From NCBI RefSeq assembly GCF_003284975.1, contig NZ_QMEU01000003.1:62001-126000 (forward strand): a stretch of DNA of 64,000 nucleotides. Direction: 5' to 3'. Every line of letters begins with the position of its first letter. Position 1 is the first letter of the stretch. Below are positions 1-8,636 of this stretch, in pieces. The notes under the pieces were generated by a model, which worked only from the letters and a program-made list of their open reading frames with translations, was not told the origin of the DNA and searched no databases. The position numbers and the translations under genes were made by a program. The stretch comes from Mycobacterium colombiense (GTDB lineage Bacteria > Actinomycetota > Actinomycetes > Mycobacteriales > Mycobacteriaceae).

Positions 1-24
1 TCGGGTGTCATGTTATCGGGGAGG

Positions 25-882
25 TCAGAAGCCCATTTTCAGCGCGGCACCGGCGTCGATGAACATCTGCAGCCCGGTGACGTATCGCGATTCGTCGGAG
101 GCGAGGTAGACCACGGCGTGCGAGATGTCCTCGGGTTGCACCCAGGGCACCGGCATCGCCTGGAGCATCGGGTAGATGACGAAGGCCTCGTCGTGCGTCG
201 GAGCCTCCAGGTCGGGCCGAAACGTCTTGTACATCATCGGGTTGTTCATCATCGCGGTGTTGACGTTCGTCGGGTGCACGGCGTTGACGCGTATCTGGCG
301 CGCCGCCAGCGTCATCGCCATCGATTTGACCCAGTCGCGGACGAATTTCTTAGCCAGACCGTAGCCGAGCCCACCGGGGCCCGCGTTGCCGCCACCGTTG
401 AACATGTCGTGTTGGGAAACCAGTCCGGCGATCGAGCCGGTGGCGATGATCGACGCACCGGTGTCCAGATGGTCGAACGCGGCGTTGACGGTGTTGACAA
501 CGCCGAGAAAGTTCACGTCGAGCACGTCGCGGAACGCCGGATACCCTTTGTGCTCTCCGTGCGGGCAGATGCCGGCGTTGGCGACGACGACATGCAGCCC
601 GCCCAATTGGGCGACGCCGTCGTCGATCGCCTTCTTCAGGGCCGCGCGGTCCCGCACGTCGGCCACCGCGGTGACCACGCGCCGGCCCGCCTTCTCCACC
701 AACTTCGCCGTCTCGTCGAGGTCGCTCTTGCGTGCCATCGGGTAGTCGTTGGTCCCGATGTCGTCGCAGATATCCACGGCGATGATGTCGGCACCCTCGT
801 CGGCGAGATGAGCTGCGTGACTGCGTCCTTGACCGCGCGCGGCGCCCGTGACGACCGCTACTTTGCCGCTGACTCGATTCAT
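25..882 (-). CDS. Mycofactocin-type SDR family oxidoreductase
   Basis: The 285-residue protein is a short-chain dehydrogenase/reductase. An N-terminal Rossmann motif TGAARGQGRSHA lies near residues 12-23, followed by the NAG motif (VVANAG) and a YGLAK active-site Tyr/Lys pair. The GAARGQGRSHA signature and the long 'DIIAVDICDD' stretch are typical of the SDR subfamily that keeps NAD bound and passes electrons to mycofactocin, usually oxidising alcohols. That assignment is from family knowledge; the substrate is unknown. The C-terminus (TGLQMFIDAGAALK) is the usual SDR tail. It lies upstream of and co-directional with the CoA-transferase/P450 pair, about 40 bases away, so it may share their catabolic role. 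Confidence 0.88.
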   Translation of the reverse strand: MNRVSGKVAVVTGAARGQGRSHAAHLADEGADIIAVDICDDIGTNDYPMARKSDLDETAKLVEKAGRRVVTAVADVRDRAALKKAIDDGVAQLGGLHVVVANAGICPHGEHKGYPAFRDVLDVNFLGVVNTVNAAFDHLDTGASIIATGSIAGLVSQHDMFNGGGNAGPGGLGYGLAKKFVRDWVKSMAMTLAARQIRVNAVHPTNVNTAMMNNPMMYKTFRPDLEAPTHDEAFVIYPMLQAMPVPWVQPEDISHAVVYLASDESRYVTGLQMFIDAGAALKMGF

Positions 883-921
883 CTGCTTACTCCGTTGGTT
901 GGAACTTAAGAGGGCTCTCGA

Positions 922-2142
922 TCACGCGATGGTTCCGCTGTCCTTGAGGGCGATGATGTCGTCCCAGTCCTTGCCCAGTTCGAGCAAGAGCGCCTCGGTA
1001 TGTTCGGCGAACTCCGGTGTTGGGCCGAGAGCAAACGGCGTCTGATCGAAAAGCACGGGGCTCGAGACTAACTCGAGGGCACCGCCGCTGCCTTGGATGG
1101 GCGCGATAACACCGTTTGCCCTCACCTGCTCGTCAGCCACAACATCCATCGTGTTCTGTACGGGCGCCCACTGCCCTTCGAAACCGGCCAGCGCTTTGCG
1201 CCAGTGCTCGAGGGTTTTGCTTCCGAGCACCTCGCGCAGGATCGCAGTTGCCTGCGCCGCGTTGCGGGTTAGCAGCTCATGGCTGGCAAAGCGTTCGTCG
1301 GTGGCAAGCTCGGGGAGCCCGACCCGCGCACAGAAGTCCGCCCAATAGCGGAAACCTTGCATCATCGACAATCCCATATACCGCCCGTCACCGGTGCGGT
1401 AGAAGCCCACCAGCGGATTGTGCGGGGCGACGTTGGCGCCGGCGGCGTTTGCCTGCCACGGCTCTCCGGAGATCAGCGCGGCGTTGACTGCCACCCCCAT
1501 CGCCCACACCCCCACTCCGAGGAGCGACACATCCACGACCTTGGCCTCACCGGTCCGATCACGAGCGAACAGCGCCGCCGCGATTCCGCCAGCAATTGTC
1601 ATGCCGCCCAGAGAATCTCCGTACGCCGGGCCGGGTTGTGCGACAACGCCGCCCATATCGGGCGGGGTGACGCTTGCCGCGCTACCGCCTCGGCTCCAGA
1701 AGCCGGTCATGTCGTAGCCACCGATGCCGGCCTCGTCGCCGAGCGTTCCGTATGCGCTGCCCCGCACATAGACGATGTCGGGGTTCGCAGTCCGCAAGTC
1801 ATCGACGTCGATCCGCAGTTTGGCACGGGCGTCGGGCAAGAAGTTGGTCAGGAACACGTCGCTTGTGCGCGCAATGTCCATCAGCAATTCATGACCGGCC
1901 GGTGTCGAGATATCCAGGGCGATAGATCGTTTGCCGCGGTTCGCGTGCTCCATGACGGGGTTGCGGTCGCCGGCGATCTGCACGTTGCCGAGCTGACGTA
2001 GGCCCCGCTGGGCATCGCCGGTGCGCGGATGTTCGATTTTGAGTACGTCGGCGCCCCAGTCCGCCAGCACCGCGCCGGCGGCCGGAACGAACGTCCACTG
2101 GGCAACCTCGAGGACGCGTACGCCCGCCATGGGTCCGCTCAT
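922..2142 (-). CDS. Class III (CaiB/BaiF family) CoA-transferase
   Basis: A 406-residue class III CoA-transferase that would move CoA between carboxylic acids through an aspartyl-CoA mixed anhydride. The N-terminus (MAGVRVLEVAQWTFVPAAG) and the 'LADWGADVLKIEHP' strand are family hallmarks. The probable catalytic Asp is D176 in GDSLGGM, followed by the usual alanine-rich helix. The open frame runs upstream to 2604, but that part overlaps the P450 gene antisense to no known domain. I place the start at ATG 2142 because GAGGGG lies seven bases upstream and the P450 stop is 11 bases away; ATG 2148 is an alternative. It is probably co-transcribed with the P450. Confidence 0.88.
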   Translation of the reverse strand: MSGPMAGVRVLEVAQWTFVPAAGAVLADWGADVLKIEHPRTGDAQRGLRQLGNVQIAGDRNPVMEHANRGKRSIALDISTPAGHELLMDIARTSDVFLTNFLPDARAKLRIDVDDLRTANPDIVYVRGSAYGTLGDEAGIGGYDMTGFWSRGGSAASVTPPDMGGVVAQPGPAYGDSLGGMTIAGGIAAALFARDRTGEAKVVDVSLLGVGVWAMGVAVNAALISGEPWQANAAGANVAPHNPLVGFYRTGDGRYMGLSMMQGFRYWADFCARVGLPELATDERFASHELLTRNAAQATAILREVLGSKTLEHWRKALAGFEGQWAPVQNTMDVVADEQVRANGVIAPIQGSGGALELVSSPVLFDQTPFALGPTPEFAEHTEALLLELGKDWDDIIALKDSGTIA

Positions 2143-2153
2143 GGGCATGCCCC

Positions 2154-3359
2154 TCAGCGGTAGTCGAGCACAACAGGCAGGTGGTCGTGCGTGTGCACCA
2201 GCGTCGACACGCGAGGCACTCGGTTGCCGACCACGTGAATCCCCTTGGCGCGCCGCGCCACTTCCTCCAGCAGCAGACGAGCTTCGCGTCGAGCCAGGGC
2301 GGCGCCCATGCAGAAGTGCTCGCCGACCCCGAAGCCGAGGTGATTGGCGGCGTCCTGGCGGTGGATGTCGAACTGTTCGGCGGTCGGGCCCCAGTGCTCC
2401 TGATCGCGGTTCGCGGACGCATAGGCGAGCAGCACCCCGTCGCCTTCCTTGACCTCCGCACCGCGCAGACGAACGTCGCGGGCCGCCTGCCGGGCCATGC
2501 TCATCACCGGCGTCCAGTAACGCAGCACCTCCTCGACGGCGTTGCCGCTGAGGCCCGGATCGGCGAACAACACCGCCGATTGGTCGGGATGTGTGTCGAG
2601 GCAATCGGCGATTCCCGCGATCAGGCTCTGCGTCGTCTCACTGCCGGCGGCGAGCAAGGTGAGCGCGTAGATCATCACCTGCATGTCGTCGAAGGGCTCC
2701 CCGTCAACGGCCACCTGGGAGAGCATCGTGAGCAGATCGTCCTGAGGATGCTCCTTGCGTTCGGCGACGAGGCTCATCAGATAGGGCCCGATGTGTTCGA
2801 AGATGAACGCGTAGTCCTCGTCGCTCGCGGCCCCACCACCGACGTTGGCGATCGTGGTCGCCCAGCCGGCGACCTTGGGCCAGTCTTCCTCGGGCACTCC
2901 CAGCAGGTAGGCGAACACATACACGGGGATGGGCTCGGCGACCCGTTGAATCCAGTCGAATTCACCGTTCGGCAGGTCGTCGAGCACATCGTTGACGACC
3001 TGGCGTACCCGGGCCTCCATCTTGGCGACCGCGGCCGGTGTGAACCGCACGCCGACAGCCTTGCGATGCACTCGGTGCACCGGCGGATCCATGAACATGA
3101 TGCCGCGGTTGCCGTATCCCTGAGGGTCGCGGCCCTCCCGGTGCGCGATCAGATCCATCATGATCCCAATGCGCTCCGACTTGAACCGCTCGGGTCGAGC
3201 CGAGATACCCTTAATGTCTTCATACTTGGTGATGACCCAGAACTGGCCCTCCTCGTACCAATGCACGGGATCGTGTTCGCGCAACTGCGCGAATGTGGCG
3301 TTCGGGTCGCCGAGGTAGAACGCCGGCTCGTCGAAGCGGGCCGCTGTGATCGTCACCAT
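2154..3359 (-). CDS. Cytochrome P450 monooxygenase
   Basis: A bacterial class I P450 of about 401 residues. It has the I-helix oxygen-activation motif AAGSETTQ, the K-helix ExxR (EEVLR) and the haem-binding loop FGVGEHFCMGAALARRE with the thiolate Cys. Such enzymes hydroxylate hydrophobic substrates using ferredoxin and ferredoxin reductase; neither partner is encoded nearby. The start is set at ATG 3359 (MVTITAARFDEP), although an in-frame ATG exists four codons upstream. It faces the CoA-transferase pair at 3467 across a short divergent promoter carrying a TAGAACA-N5-TGTTAATCT motif, and its downstream neighbour is a further CoA-transferase. The substrate is not deducible. Confidence 0.93.
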   Translation of the reverse strand: MVTITAARFDEPAFYLGDPNATFAQLREHDPVHWYEEGQFWVITKYEDIKGISARPERFKSERIGIMMDLIAHREGRDPQGYGNRGIMFMDPPVHRVHRKAVGVRFTPAAVAKMEARVRQVVNDVLDDLPNGEFDWIQRVAEPIPVYVFAYLLGVPEEDWPKVAGWATTIANVGGGAASDEDYAFIFEHIGPYLMSLVAERKEHPQDDLLTMLSQVAVDGEPFDDMQVMIYALTLLAAGSETTQSLIAGIADCLDTHPDQSAVLFADPGLSGNAVEEVLRYWTPVMSMARQAARDVRLRGAEVKEGDGVLLAYASANRDQEHWGPTAEQFDIHRQDAANHLGFGVGEHFCMGAALARREARLLLEEVARRAKGIHVVGNRVPRVSTLVHTHDHLPVVLDYR

Positions 3360-3371
3360 AACACTGAACAA

Positions 3372-3392
3372 TAGAACATCAACTGTTAATCT
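3372..3392. promoter_or_regulatory. Candidate operator, motif A copy 1
   Basis: A 21-base element TAGAACA-N5-TGTTAATCT sits in the divergent interval between the P450 (start 3359) and the CoA-transferase pair. The AACA/TGTT core forms an inverted repeat. The same element, reverse-complemented, occurs at 15295-15315 with 17 of 21 positions identical, and a weaker form occurs at 17358-17378. Repetition in front of three catabolic units suggests one shared repressor, probably TetR-type. The cognate regulator is not known. Confidence 0.5.
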
Positions 3393-3466
3393 GCGAGTAG
3401 CTTCCGCCCGGGCCGGACTGCGGCGCGGCGTTGGCAGAAGAACAAAATCTGTTTTATTGTTGCACG

Positions 3467-4702
3467 GTGAGCGTCGGGTTGTCCCACCTTCGGGTATGCG
3501 ACCTCGGCGGTCAACTGGCCGGCGCCGGGGCGACGAAGATCCTGGCCGCCTTCGGTGCCGAGGTCATCCGAGTCGAAGACCCCGCAACGCGTGGGATGTG
3601 GGACGCGCTGCGCGGCGTCGGCCCATTCGTCGACGAGCGCCGGGGCGTGAATCTGGGCGCCGGCTTCAACAACCACAACGTGGGCAAGCTCGGGGTGACC
3701 ATCAACCTGCGTCACGAGGCCGGCAAGCAGCTGCTGCGTGAGCTGATTGCCGTGTCTGACATCGTCTGTGAGAATTTCGCCGCCGGCGTGCTGGACAGGA
3801 TGGGTTTCGGCTTCGACCAGCTGCGCCGGATCAAGCCCGACATCATCTACGTCTCCAACTGCGGCTTCGGACATAGCGGCCCCTACCGCCATTTCAAGAC
3901 CTGGGGTCCCATCGTTCAGGCGCTGAGCGGGTTGACCTTCACCGCCGGGCTGCCCGACCGTGAGCCCGCGGGATGGGGCTACTCGTACATGGATCACGTC
4001 GCCGCCTACTACATGACGGTTGCGATCCTGGCGGCCCTGCATCAGCGCGAACGCACCGGCGAGGGCCAACACATCGACTTGGCCACGGTGCCTGCGGGCA
4101 TCGCGATGCTGCCCACCGAGGTGCTGGACTGGACGGTCAACGAGCGGGCCGCGCGCCGGCCGGGATTCCCGGACGGTAACCACGCCGACTTCGGTGAGAT
4201 GGCCCCGCATGGGATCTATCCGTGCCTGGGCGAGGACCGGTGGATCGCCATCGCCTGCCGCGACGACCGGGACGTCGCCCTGCTGTCCAAAGTCATCGAC
4301 GAACCGCGATTGACAGACGACCGGTTCGCCACCCTGGAGCAGCGGTTGCTCGGCGCCGACGCACTCGACGCACTCGTCAGCGCCTGCACCCGGACCCGGG
4401 AAGCCTCCTCGCTGGCAGCCGAACTCAGTGCGGCCGGGGTCCCGGCGAGTGTCGTGAAGTCGCCCCGGGAACGGATCGACGAAGACCCGGACCTCGCAGA
4501 GTGGGGACTCTTTCCGACGGTGACGCACCCCGAGATCGGGACGGTGCGCGTCGAAGGGCTTCCCCTGCGAATGGCGGCCTCGCCGTGGAAATTTTCGCGG
4601 GCCGCGCCGTGTCTGGGGGAACACAACCGAGACGTGCTGGGCGGGCTGCTCGGGCGCAGTGATCAGGAGCTGGACGAATTGGCAAAGCGGGGTGTGATCT
4701 GA
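3467..4702 (+). CDS. Class III CoA-transferase, subunit with catalytic Asp
   Basis: A 411-residue CaiB/BaiF-family CoA-transferase. The fold markers are LSHLRVCDLGGQLAGAGATK at the N-terminus and FGAEVIRVEDP. The expected catalytic Asp is present at about residue 176 (GYSYMDHVAAYY), followed by AALHQRERTGEGQ. The frame opens at TTG/ATG-like codons from 3431, but family homology begins at the GTG of 3467 (VSVGLSHLRVCD), which I prefer. It is translationally coupled to the next CoA-transferase, whose conserved reading frame starts over this gene's TGA. The pair resembles the two-subunit arrangement of BbsEF-type succinyl-CoA:benzylsuccinate CoA-transferase; that comparison is inference from layout. 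Confidence 0.85.
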   Translation: MSVGLSHLRVCDLGGQLAGAGATKILAAFGAEVIRVEDPATRGMWDALRGVGPFVDERRGVNLGAGFNNHNVGKLGVTINLRHEAGKQLLRELIAVSDIVCENFAAGVLDRMGFGFDQLRRIKPDIIYVSNCGFGHSGPYRHFKTWGPIVQALSGLTFTAGLPDREPAGWGYSYMDHVAAYYMTVAILAALHQRERTGEGQHIDLATVPAGIAMLPTEVLDWTVNERAARRPGFPDGNHADFGEMAPHGIYPCLGEDRWIAIACRDDRDVALLSKVIDEPRLTDDRFATLEQRLLGADALDALVSACTRTREASSLAAELSAAGVPASVVKSPRERIDEDPDLAEWGLFPTVTHPEIGTVRVEGLPLRMAASPWKFSRAAPCLGEHNRDVLGGLLGRSDQELDELAKRGVI

Positions 4703-5901
4703 ACGCGCTGAGCGGGATTCGCGTCGTCGAGATCAGCGGCCAGTTCACCCCCATCGGGGGAAGGTTGCTCGCCGAACTCGGCGCGGAGGTCGTCGTCGTC
4801 GAACCTCCCGCGGGATCCTCACATCGGTCGCGACCGCCGTTCGCGCACGACGACATCGGGTCGGATACCAGCCTGCGCTGGTGGAGCGGCAACGTGGGCA
4901 AGAGGTCGGTGACCGTCGATCTCGACACCGCGGAGGGTGTCAACGCACTGGGGCGCCTGATCGCTGGCTCCGACATCGTGATCTCCGGGTCCGGCCCGGT
5001 CGGCGATGCCCGGCACCCGTCCCTGATCTGGGTGGCGGTCACCCCATTCGGCCTCGACAGCATGCGGGCCGACCAACCCGTCACCGACCTCACCATGCTC
5101 GCCGGCGGCGGTCCGGTCTGGAACTGTGGCTACGACGATCACTCCCTGCCGCCGATCCGCGGCGCCGGCGAGCAGTCGGCCAACCTCGCCGGCCTATATT
5201 GCGCCATCGGGGCGCTGGTCGCCTTGGCGCACCGCGACCAGACCGGCCAGGGTCAGCTCGTCGACGTCAGCGTCAACGCGGCCTGCAACGTCAGCTGTGA
5301 GCAAACGACCTACCACTGGCTGGTCAACAACGAGACGTGCGTCCGCCAGACCGGCCGCCACGCGTACTTCACGCCGAGCCAACCGACCCAGGTCCGGTGC
5401 GCCGACGGTGCCTACGCCACCACCGGCGTGCTGCCGCGCAAGCCGCCGGAATTCGCGAACCTGCTGACCTGGCTCGCGGACCTCGGCCTCACCGACGAAC
5501 TCCCAGAGGTGGTGTTCTTGGAGATGGCCGCCTGTCGCGACGAGCCGGTCGACATCGCGATGATCGGTGCCGACGACGAGACCACGGCGATACTGACCGC
5601 GGCCCGCGACGCGATCACCTTGATCGCCTCCCGGATGCCGGCGAATGAGTACTTTCTGGAAAGCCAGCGACGCGGATTCCCGGCCGGAGCCGTGCTGTCC
5701 CCCGACGAGGCCTTCGAGGACGAACACATCGCGGCCCGCGGCTTCCATGTTCCGGTCCACCACCCGGAACTGGGGGAGACCTTCCGCTATCCGGGCACGC
5801 CGTATGTGTTCCGCGCCAACCCTGTCGGCGCCCCCGCACGGCCCCCCCTGCTCGGGGAACACAACGCGCTGCTCGACGAACTCGCCGACGACACCGCATG
5901 A
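4699..5901 (+). CDS. Class III CoA-transferase, subunit lacking the catalytic Asp
   Basis: A CaiB/BaiF-family protein of about 400 residues. The conserved N-terminal sequence (NALSGIRVVEISGQF) reads from 4702, but no ATG, GTG or TTG precedes it in frame after the stop at 4660. CTG 4699, overlapping the previous TGA, is the best candidate start. TTG 4765 would remove the first conserved strand. At the position where sister proteins carry the catalytic Asp this one has Ala (around residue 161, EQSANLAGLY). It may therefore be the non-catalytic partner of a heteromeric enzyme with the upstream subunit. The C-terminus (PPLLGEHN) is normal for the family. Confidence 0.8.
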   Translation: MNALSGIRVVEISGQFTPIGGRLLAELGAEVVVVEPPAGSSHRSRPPFAHDDIGSDTSLRWWSGNVGKRSVTVDLDTAEGVNALGRLIAGSDIVISGSGPVGDARHPSLIWVAVTPFGLDSMRADQPVTDLTMLAGGGPVWNCGYDDHSLPPIRGAGEQSANLAGLYCAIGALVALAHRDQTGQGQLVDVSVNAACNVSCEQTTYHWLVNNETCVRQTGRHAYFTPSQPTQVRCADGAYATTGVLPRKPPEFANLLTWLADLGLTDELPEVVFLEMAACRDEPVDIAMIGADDETTAILTAARDAITLIASRMPANEYFLESQRRGFPAGAVLSPDEAFEDEHIAARGFHVPVHHPELGETFRYPGTPYVFRANPVGAPARPPLLGEHNALLDELADDTA

Positions 5902-6350
5902 CCGACCGCCTCACCCATATCGGGCTGTGCGTCAGCGATCTCGAACGTTCTGTTCAGTTCTATTGCTTGGCAATGGGATTCGACGAATGTGGTCGCTTGC
6001 GCGTGGACGGGCCCGAGACCGCCCATCTGCTGGGCGTGCCCGGGCTGGTGCTGGACTTGGTCTACCTGCAGCGCGACGGGTTTCGCCTCGAGTTGCTCGG
6101 CTACCCGGTACCGGGCGTGCGCGAGAAGCGCCGGCCCCGCCGGATGAACGCGGTGGGATTCACCCACCTGTCGTTCCGCGTCGACGGCGCGGACGCGGTC
6201 GTCGCGCGTATCGAGCGCCTGGGTGGCCAAGCCCGACCGGAACGAACGGTCACCTTCGTTGGCGGCAACCGGGGACTGATGGCGACTGACCCCGACGGCA
6301 ACTGGATCGAGTTGATCGAACGCACGCCGCCGAAGCAACTGAGCAACTAG
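5898..6350 (+). CDS. VOC-superfamily (glyoxalase/dioxygenase fold) protein
   Basis: A 150-residue protein of the vicinal-oxygen-chelate fold, with two beta-alpha-beta-beta-beta halves. HIGLCVSDLERSVQFY opens the first half, THLSFRVDGADAVVARIE the second, and DPDGNWIELIE carries the usual final metal-ligand Glu. Members include glyoxalase I, methylmalonyl-CoA epimerase and extradiol dioxygenases; this small size fits an isomerase or epimerase-type enzyme better than a dioxygenase. The ATG overlaps the stop of the CoA-transferase (ATGA), so it is very probably translated with the CoA-transferase pair and may rearrange their CoA-ester product. The exact reaction is unknown. Confidence 0.78.
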   Translation: MTDRLTHIGLCVSDLERSVQFYCLAMGFDECGRLRVDGPETAHLLGVPGLVLDLVYLQRDGFRLELLGYPVPGVREKRRPRRMNAVGFTHLSFRVDGADAVVARIERLGGQARPERTVTFVGGNRGLMATDPDGNWIELIERTPPKQLSN

Positions 6351-6394
6351 TCACTCAGCGTCCGATTGTTCATTGCGATGATAGAGTCAGGGCT

Positions 6395-7588
6395 GTGCCA
6401 GCAACCAGTGAGTTGATGTATTCGCCGTTCTCCACGGCGATCTTCGACGATCCGTACCCGGTGTACCGGAGATTGCGCGACGAGGCGCCGGTCTACCGTG
6501 ATCCCGAAAACCGCTGGTGGGTCCTGTCCAGGTTCGAAGACGTGTCGCGGGCTCTGCGGGATTGGGAGACGTTCTCGTCCAAGCGCGGTCCGGCACCGGA
6601 GAACCCGGACAACGACGGACGCAAGTACTCGGTGATCTCGATGGACCCGCCTCGCCACGACCGCATTCGCGGGGTCCTCAAAGGGTTCTTCACGCCAAAA
6701 GCGGTCGCCGCCATGGAGTCTGCCCTGCGGGCCGTGGTCGACGCGCACCTTGGCCGGCTGCAACCGGGTACCACCGTCGACGCGATGGAGGCGTTCGCGT
6801 TCTCGGTGCCCACGGACGTGATCGGTGATCTGCTCGGCGTGCCGCACAGCGACCGTGCGCAGCTGCGCGTCTGGTGGGAGGCCTTCCTCACCCGGGAGGA
6901 AGGGCAGGTCGCGATGCCGGCCAAAGCCATCGAGGCCAACCGCCTGATCAGCCAGTACATCGGTGACCTGATCGAACAGCGCCGCACCGACCCGGGCGAC
7001 GACCTGATCAGCGTCGTGCTGCAAGCCACATTCGACGACCCCGAAGCTGGCGGCGAGCGCGCCCTGACCCCGCACGAGGTGCTGATGTTCTGCAATCTCC
7101 TGTCGGCCGCCGGCTCAGAAACCACCCAGAAGCTGATCTCCAACGGCCTCGTCGCGCTCGCCGCGCATCCCGAGGAGTGGCAGCGAATCGTGAAGGACCG
7201 CAGCCTCATTCCCGCGGCGGTGAACGAGGCGCTGCGCTACGACACCCCGAGCCACTGGGTGGCCCGCACCCTGACCCGGCCGATCGAGCGTCACGGCGTC
7301 ACCATGGACGCCGGCGACTGGGTGCTACTGCTCCTGGGCAGCGCCAACCGTGACGAACGGCGGTATGACGACCCCGACCGCTTCGTCATCGACAGGCCGC
7401 GCGGCACCGACGTGTACTTCGGGTGGGGAATCCACATCTGTCTCGGGCAATGGTTGGCGCGCCGGGAGGCGCAGCTGGTGTTCGAATACATCGCCGACAG
7501 GTTTCCCGACTACTCCATCGGTGCGCGCGAACGCGTGCTCACCGCGACGGTGCGCGGATACACCAGCGTGGAGATGACCCTGCGCTGA
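6395..7588 (+). CDS. Cytochrome P450 monooxygenase
   Basis: A 397-residue P450 starting at a GTG. It contains the I-helix motif AAGSETTQ, the ExxR motif in NEALR and the haem loop FGWGIHICLGQWLARREAQ with the axial Cys. It lies in an operon with two acyl-CoA dehydrogenases that follow at two-base gaps, and it sits 44 bases after the VOC gene. It presumably oxygenates the same hydrophobic substrate that the CoA-transferases and dehydrogenases process. No redox partner gene is adjacent. The spacer upstream contains TTGTTCATTG, resembling elements at other promoters of the region. Confidence 0.93.
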   Translation: MPATSELMYSPFSTAIFDDPYPVYRRLRDEAPVYRDPENRWWVLSRFEDVSRALRDWETFSSKRGPAPENPDNDGRKYSVISMDPPRHDRIRGVLKGFFTPKAVAAMESALRAVVDAHLGRLQPGTTVDAMEAFAFSVPTDVIGDLLGVPHSDRAQLRVWWEAFLTREEGQVAMPAKAIEANRLISQYIGDLIEQRRTDPGDDLISVVLQATFDDPEAGGERALTPHEVLMFCNLLSAAGSETTQKLISNGLVALAAHPEEWQRIVKDRSLIPAAVNEALRYDTPSHWVARTLTRPIERHGVTMDAGDWVLLLLGSANRDERRYDDPDRFVIDRPRGTDVYFGWGIHICLGQWLARREAQLVFEYIADRFPDYSIGARERVLTATVRGYTSVEMTLR

Positions 7589-7590
7589 CC

Positions 7591-8634
7591 ATGGAGATCG
7601 CCTTCACCGACGAGCAGCAACTGCTCCGCGACACCGCCGCGCAGCTGGGGGAGGAGCTCGCGGTCAGCAGCGCCGACGAGATTCCGGCCGGCGCGGCCCT
7701 GGATGCCCAGTGGCGCCGCGTGGTGAATCTCGGTGTGCCGACGCTGCGTTCGCCGCGCCTGTGCGGACTCGACGCGAGCGGGGTGGAAGCCATCATCGTG
7801 ATCGAAGAACTCGCCAAGACCCTCAGCGCCGTTCCGGTGGTGGGCCAGGCGGTGCTGGCCACCGAAATCCTGGAGGCGGCCGGAGCCGAAAAAGAATTGG
7901 AGCTCGTCGCGGAAGGCAGCCTCCGGCTGGCGCCCGTGCTGGGCCCGGACTTGATGGGTTTCGGCTCGGCTCACCGACCTGGGGTGGCGTTCGACGCCGC
8001 GGGCGCCACCCATGGACTACTGGCCACCCACGCCGACGGACAACGCAGGGTTGTCTGCGCACCGCTGGGCGGGTCCGGCCCGCAGGCGCTCGACCTGACA
8101 CGTGAATTTCGGTGTTTGCCAGCAGATTCGGTCGATTCGGGGGCGGTGGCGGGAGAGGCCATCGATGACGAGCGGTGGCAACGCGTGGGCTCGTTGGCGA
8201 TGACGGCCGTTGCCGCCGACCTGGTCGGCGTCATGCAGGGCGCCCTGGACGACGCGGTCCGCTATGCGGGTGAGCGGGCTCAATTCGGGGTGAAGATCGG
8301 GTCGTTTCAGGCCGTGGGGCATCTGCTCGCCGATGCGCTGGTGCGAGTGGAAGGCGCCCGGAGTTGCCTCTGGCACGCCGCTTGGGCGGTCGACCACCTG
8401 CCGGCCGAGGAGGCGCGCCTGGCGGCAATGGCGGCGAAAGCATACGCCTCGGCGGCGGGCCGAGAGGTGGTCGAGACCGCGGTTCAGGTCTTCGGCGGCA
8501 TCGCGATCACCTGGGAGCACGTTTCGCACCTGCGGCTGCGCAGGACACTGTTGGACCGGCGGTTGTTCGGCGACGAAGCGGTGCACTACGAGGCCATTGG
8601 CTCGCTGCGGCTGGCGAACTGCGAGCTCGCCTAG
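7591..8634 (+). CDS. Acyl-CoA dehydrogenase, small-subunit type
   Basis: A 347-residue acyl-CoA dehydrogenase, shorter than the usual 380-400. MEIAFTDEQQLLRDTAAQL marks the N-terminal helical domain, ERAQFGVKIGSFQAVGHLLAD the C-terminal helical domain, and VFGGIAITWEHVSHLRLRR the end. The 'GGIxxTWEH' ending is typical of the FadE subunits that work as alpha2beta2 heterotetramers with a neighbouring larger subunit in mycobacterial steroid catabolism (family knowledge). The larger partner would be the next gene, two bases downstream. The reaction is FAD-dependent alpha,beta-desaturation of an acyl-CoA. Confidence 0.87.
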   Translation: MEIAFTDEQQLLRDTAAQLGEELAVSSADEIPAGAALDAQWRRVVNLGVPTLRSPRLCGLDASGVEAIIVIEELAKTLSAVPVVGQAVLATEILEAAGAEKELELVAEGSLRLAPVLGPDLMGFGSAHRPGVAFDAAGATHGLLATHADGQRRVVCAPLGGSGPQALDLTREFRCLPADSVDSGAVAGEAIDDERWQRVGSLAMTAVAADLVGVMQGALDDAVRYAGERAQFGVKIGSFQAVGHLLADALVRVEGARSCLWHAAWAVDHLPAEEARLAAMAAKAYASAAGREVVETAVQVFGGIAITWEHVSHLRLRRTLLDRRLFGDEAVHYEAIGSLRLANCELA

Positions 8635-8636
8635 CC

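Noticed and set aside
2154..2604. Extended N-terminus of the first CoA-transferase
   Set aside because: The extra 150 residues are Arg/Pro-rich, lie inside the P450 gene, and precede the normal family start at 2142.
2181..3374. Long plus-strand ORF over the P450 gene
   Set aside because: It is antisense to a clear P450, has no domain pattern, and is His/Arg-rich as expected for a shadow frame in GC-rich DNA.
3360..3466. KstR-type cholesterol repressor box
   Set aside because: The AACA/TGTT element has a five-base spacer, not the two-base AAC-NN-GTT arrangement of the KstR consensus as I recall it.
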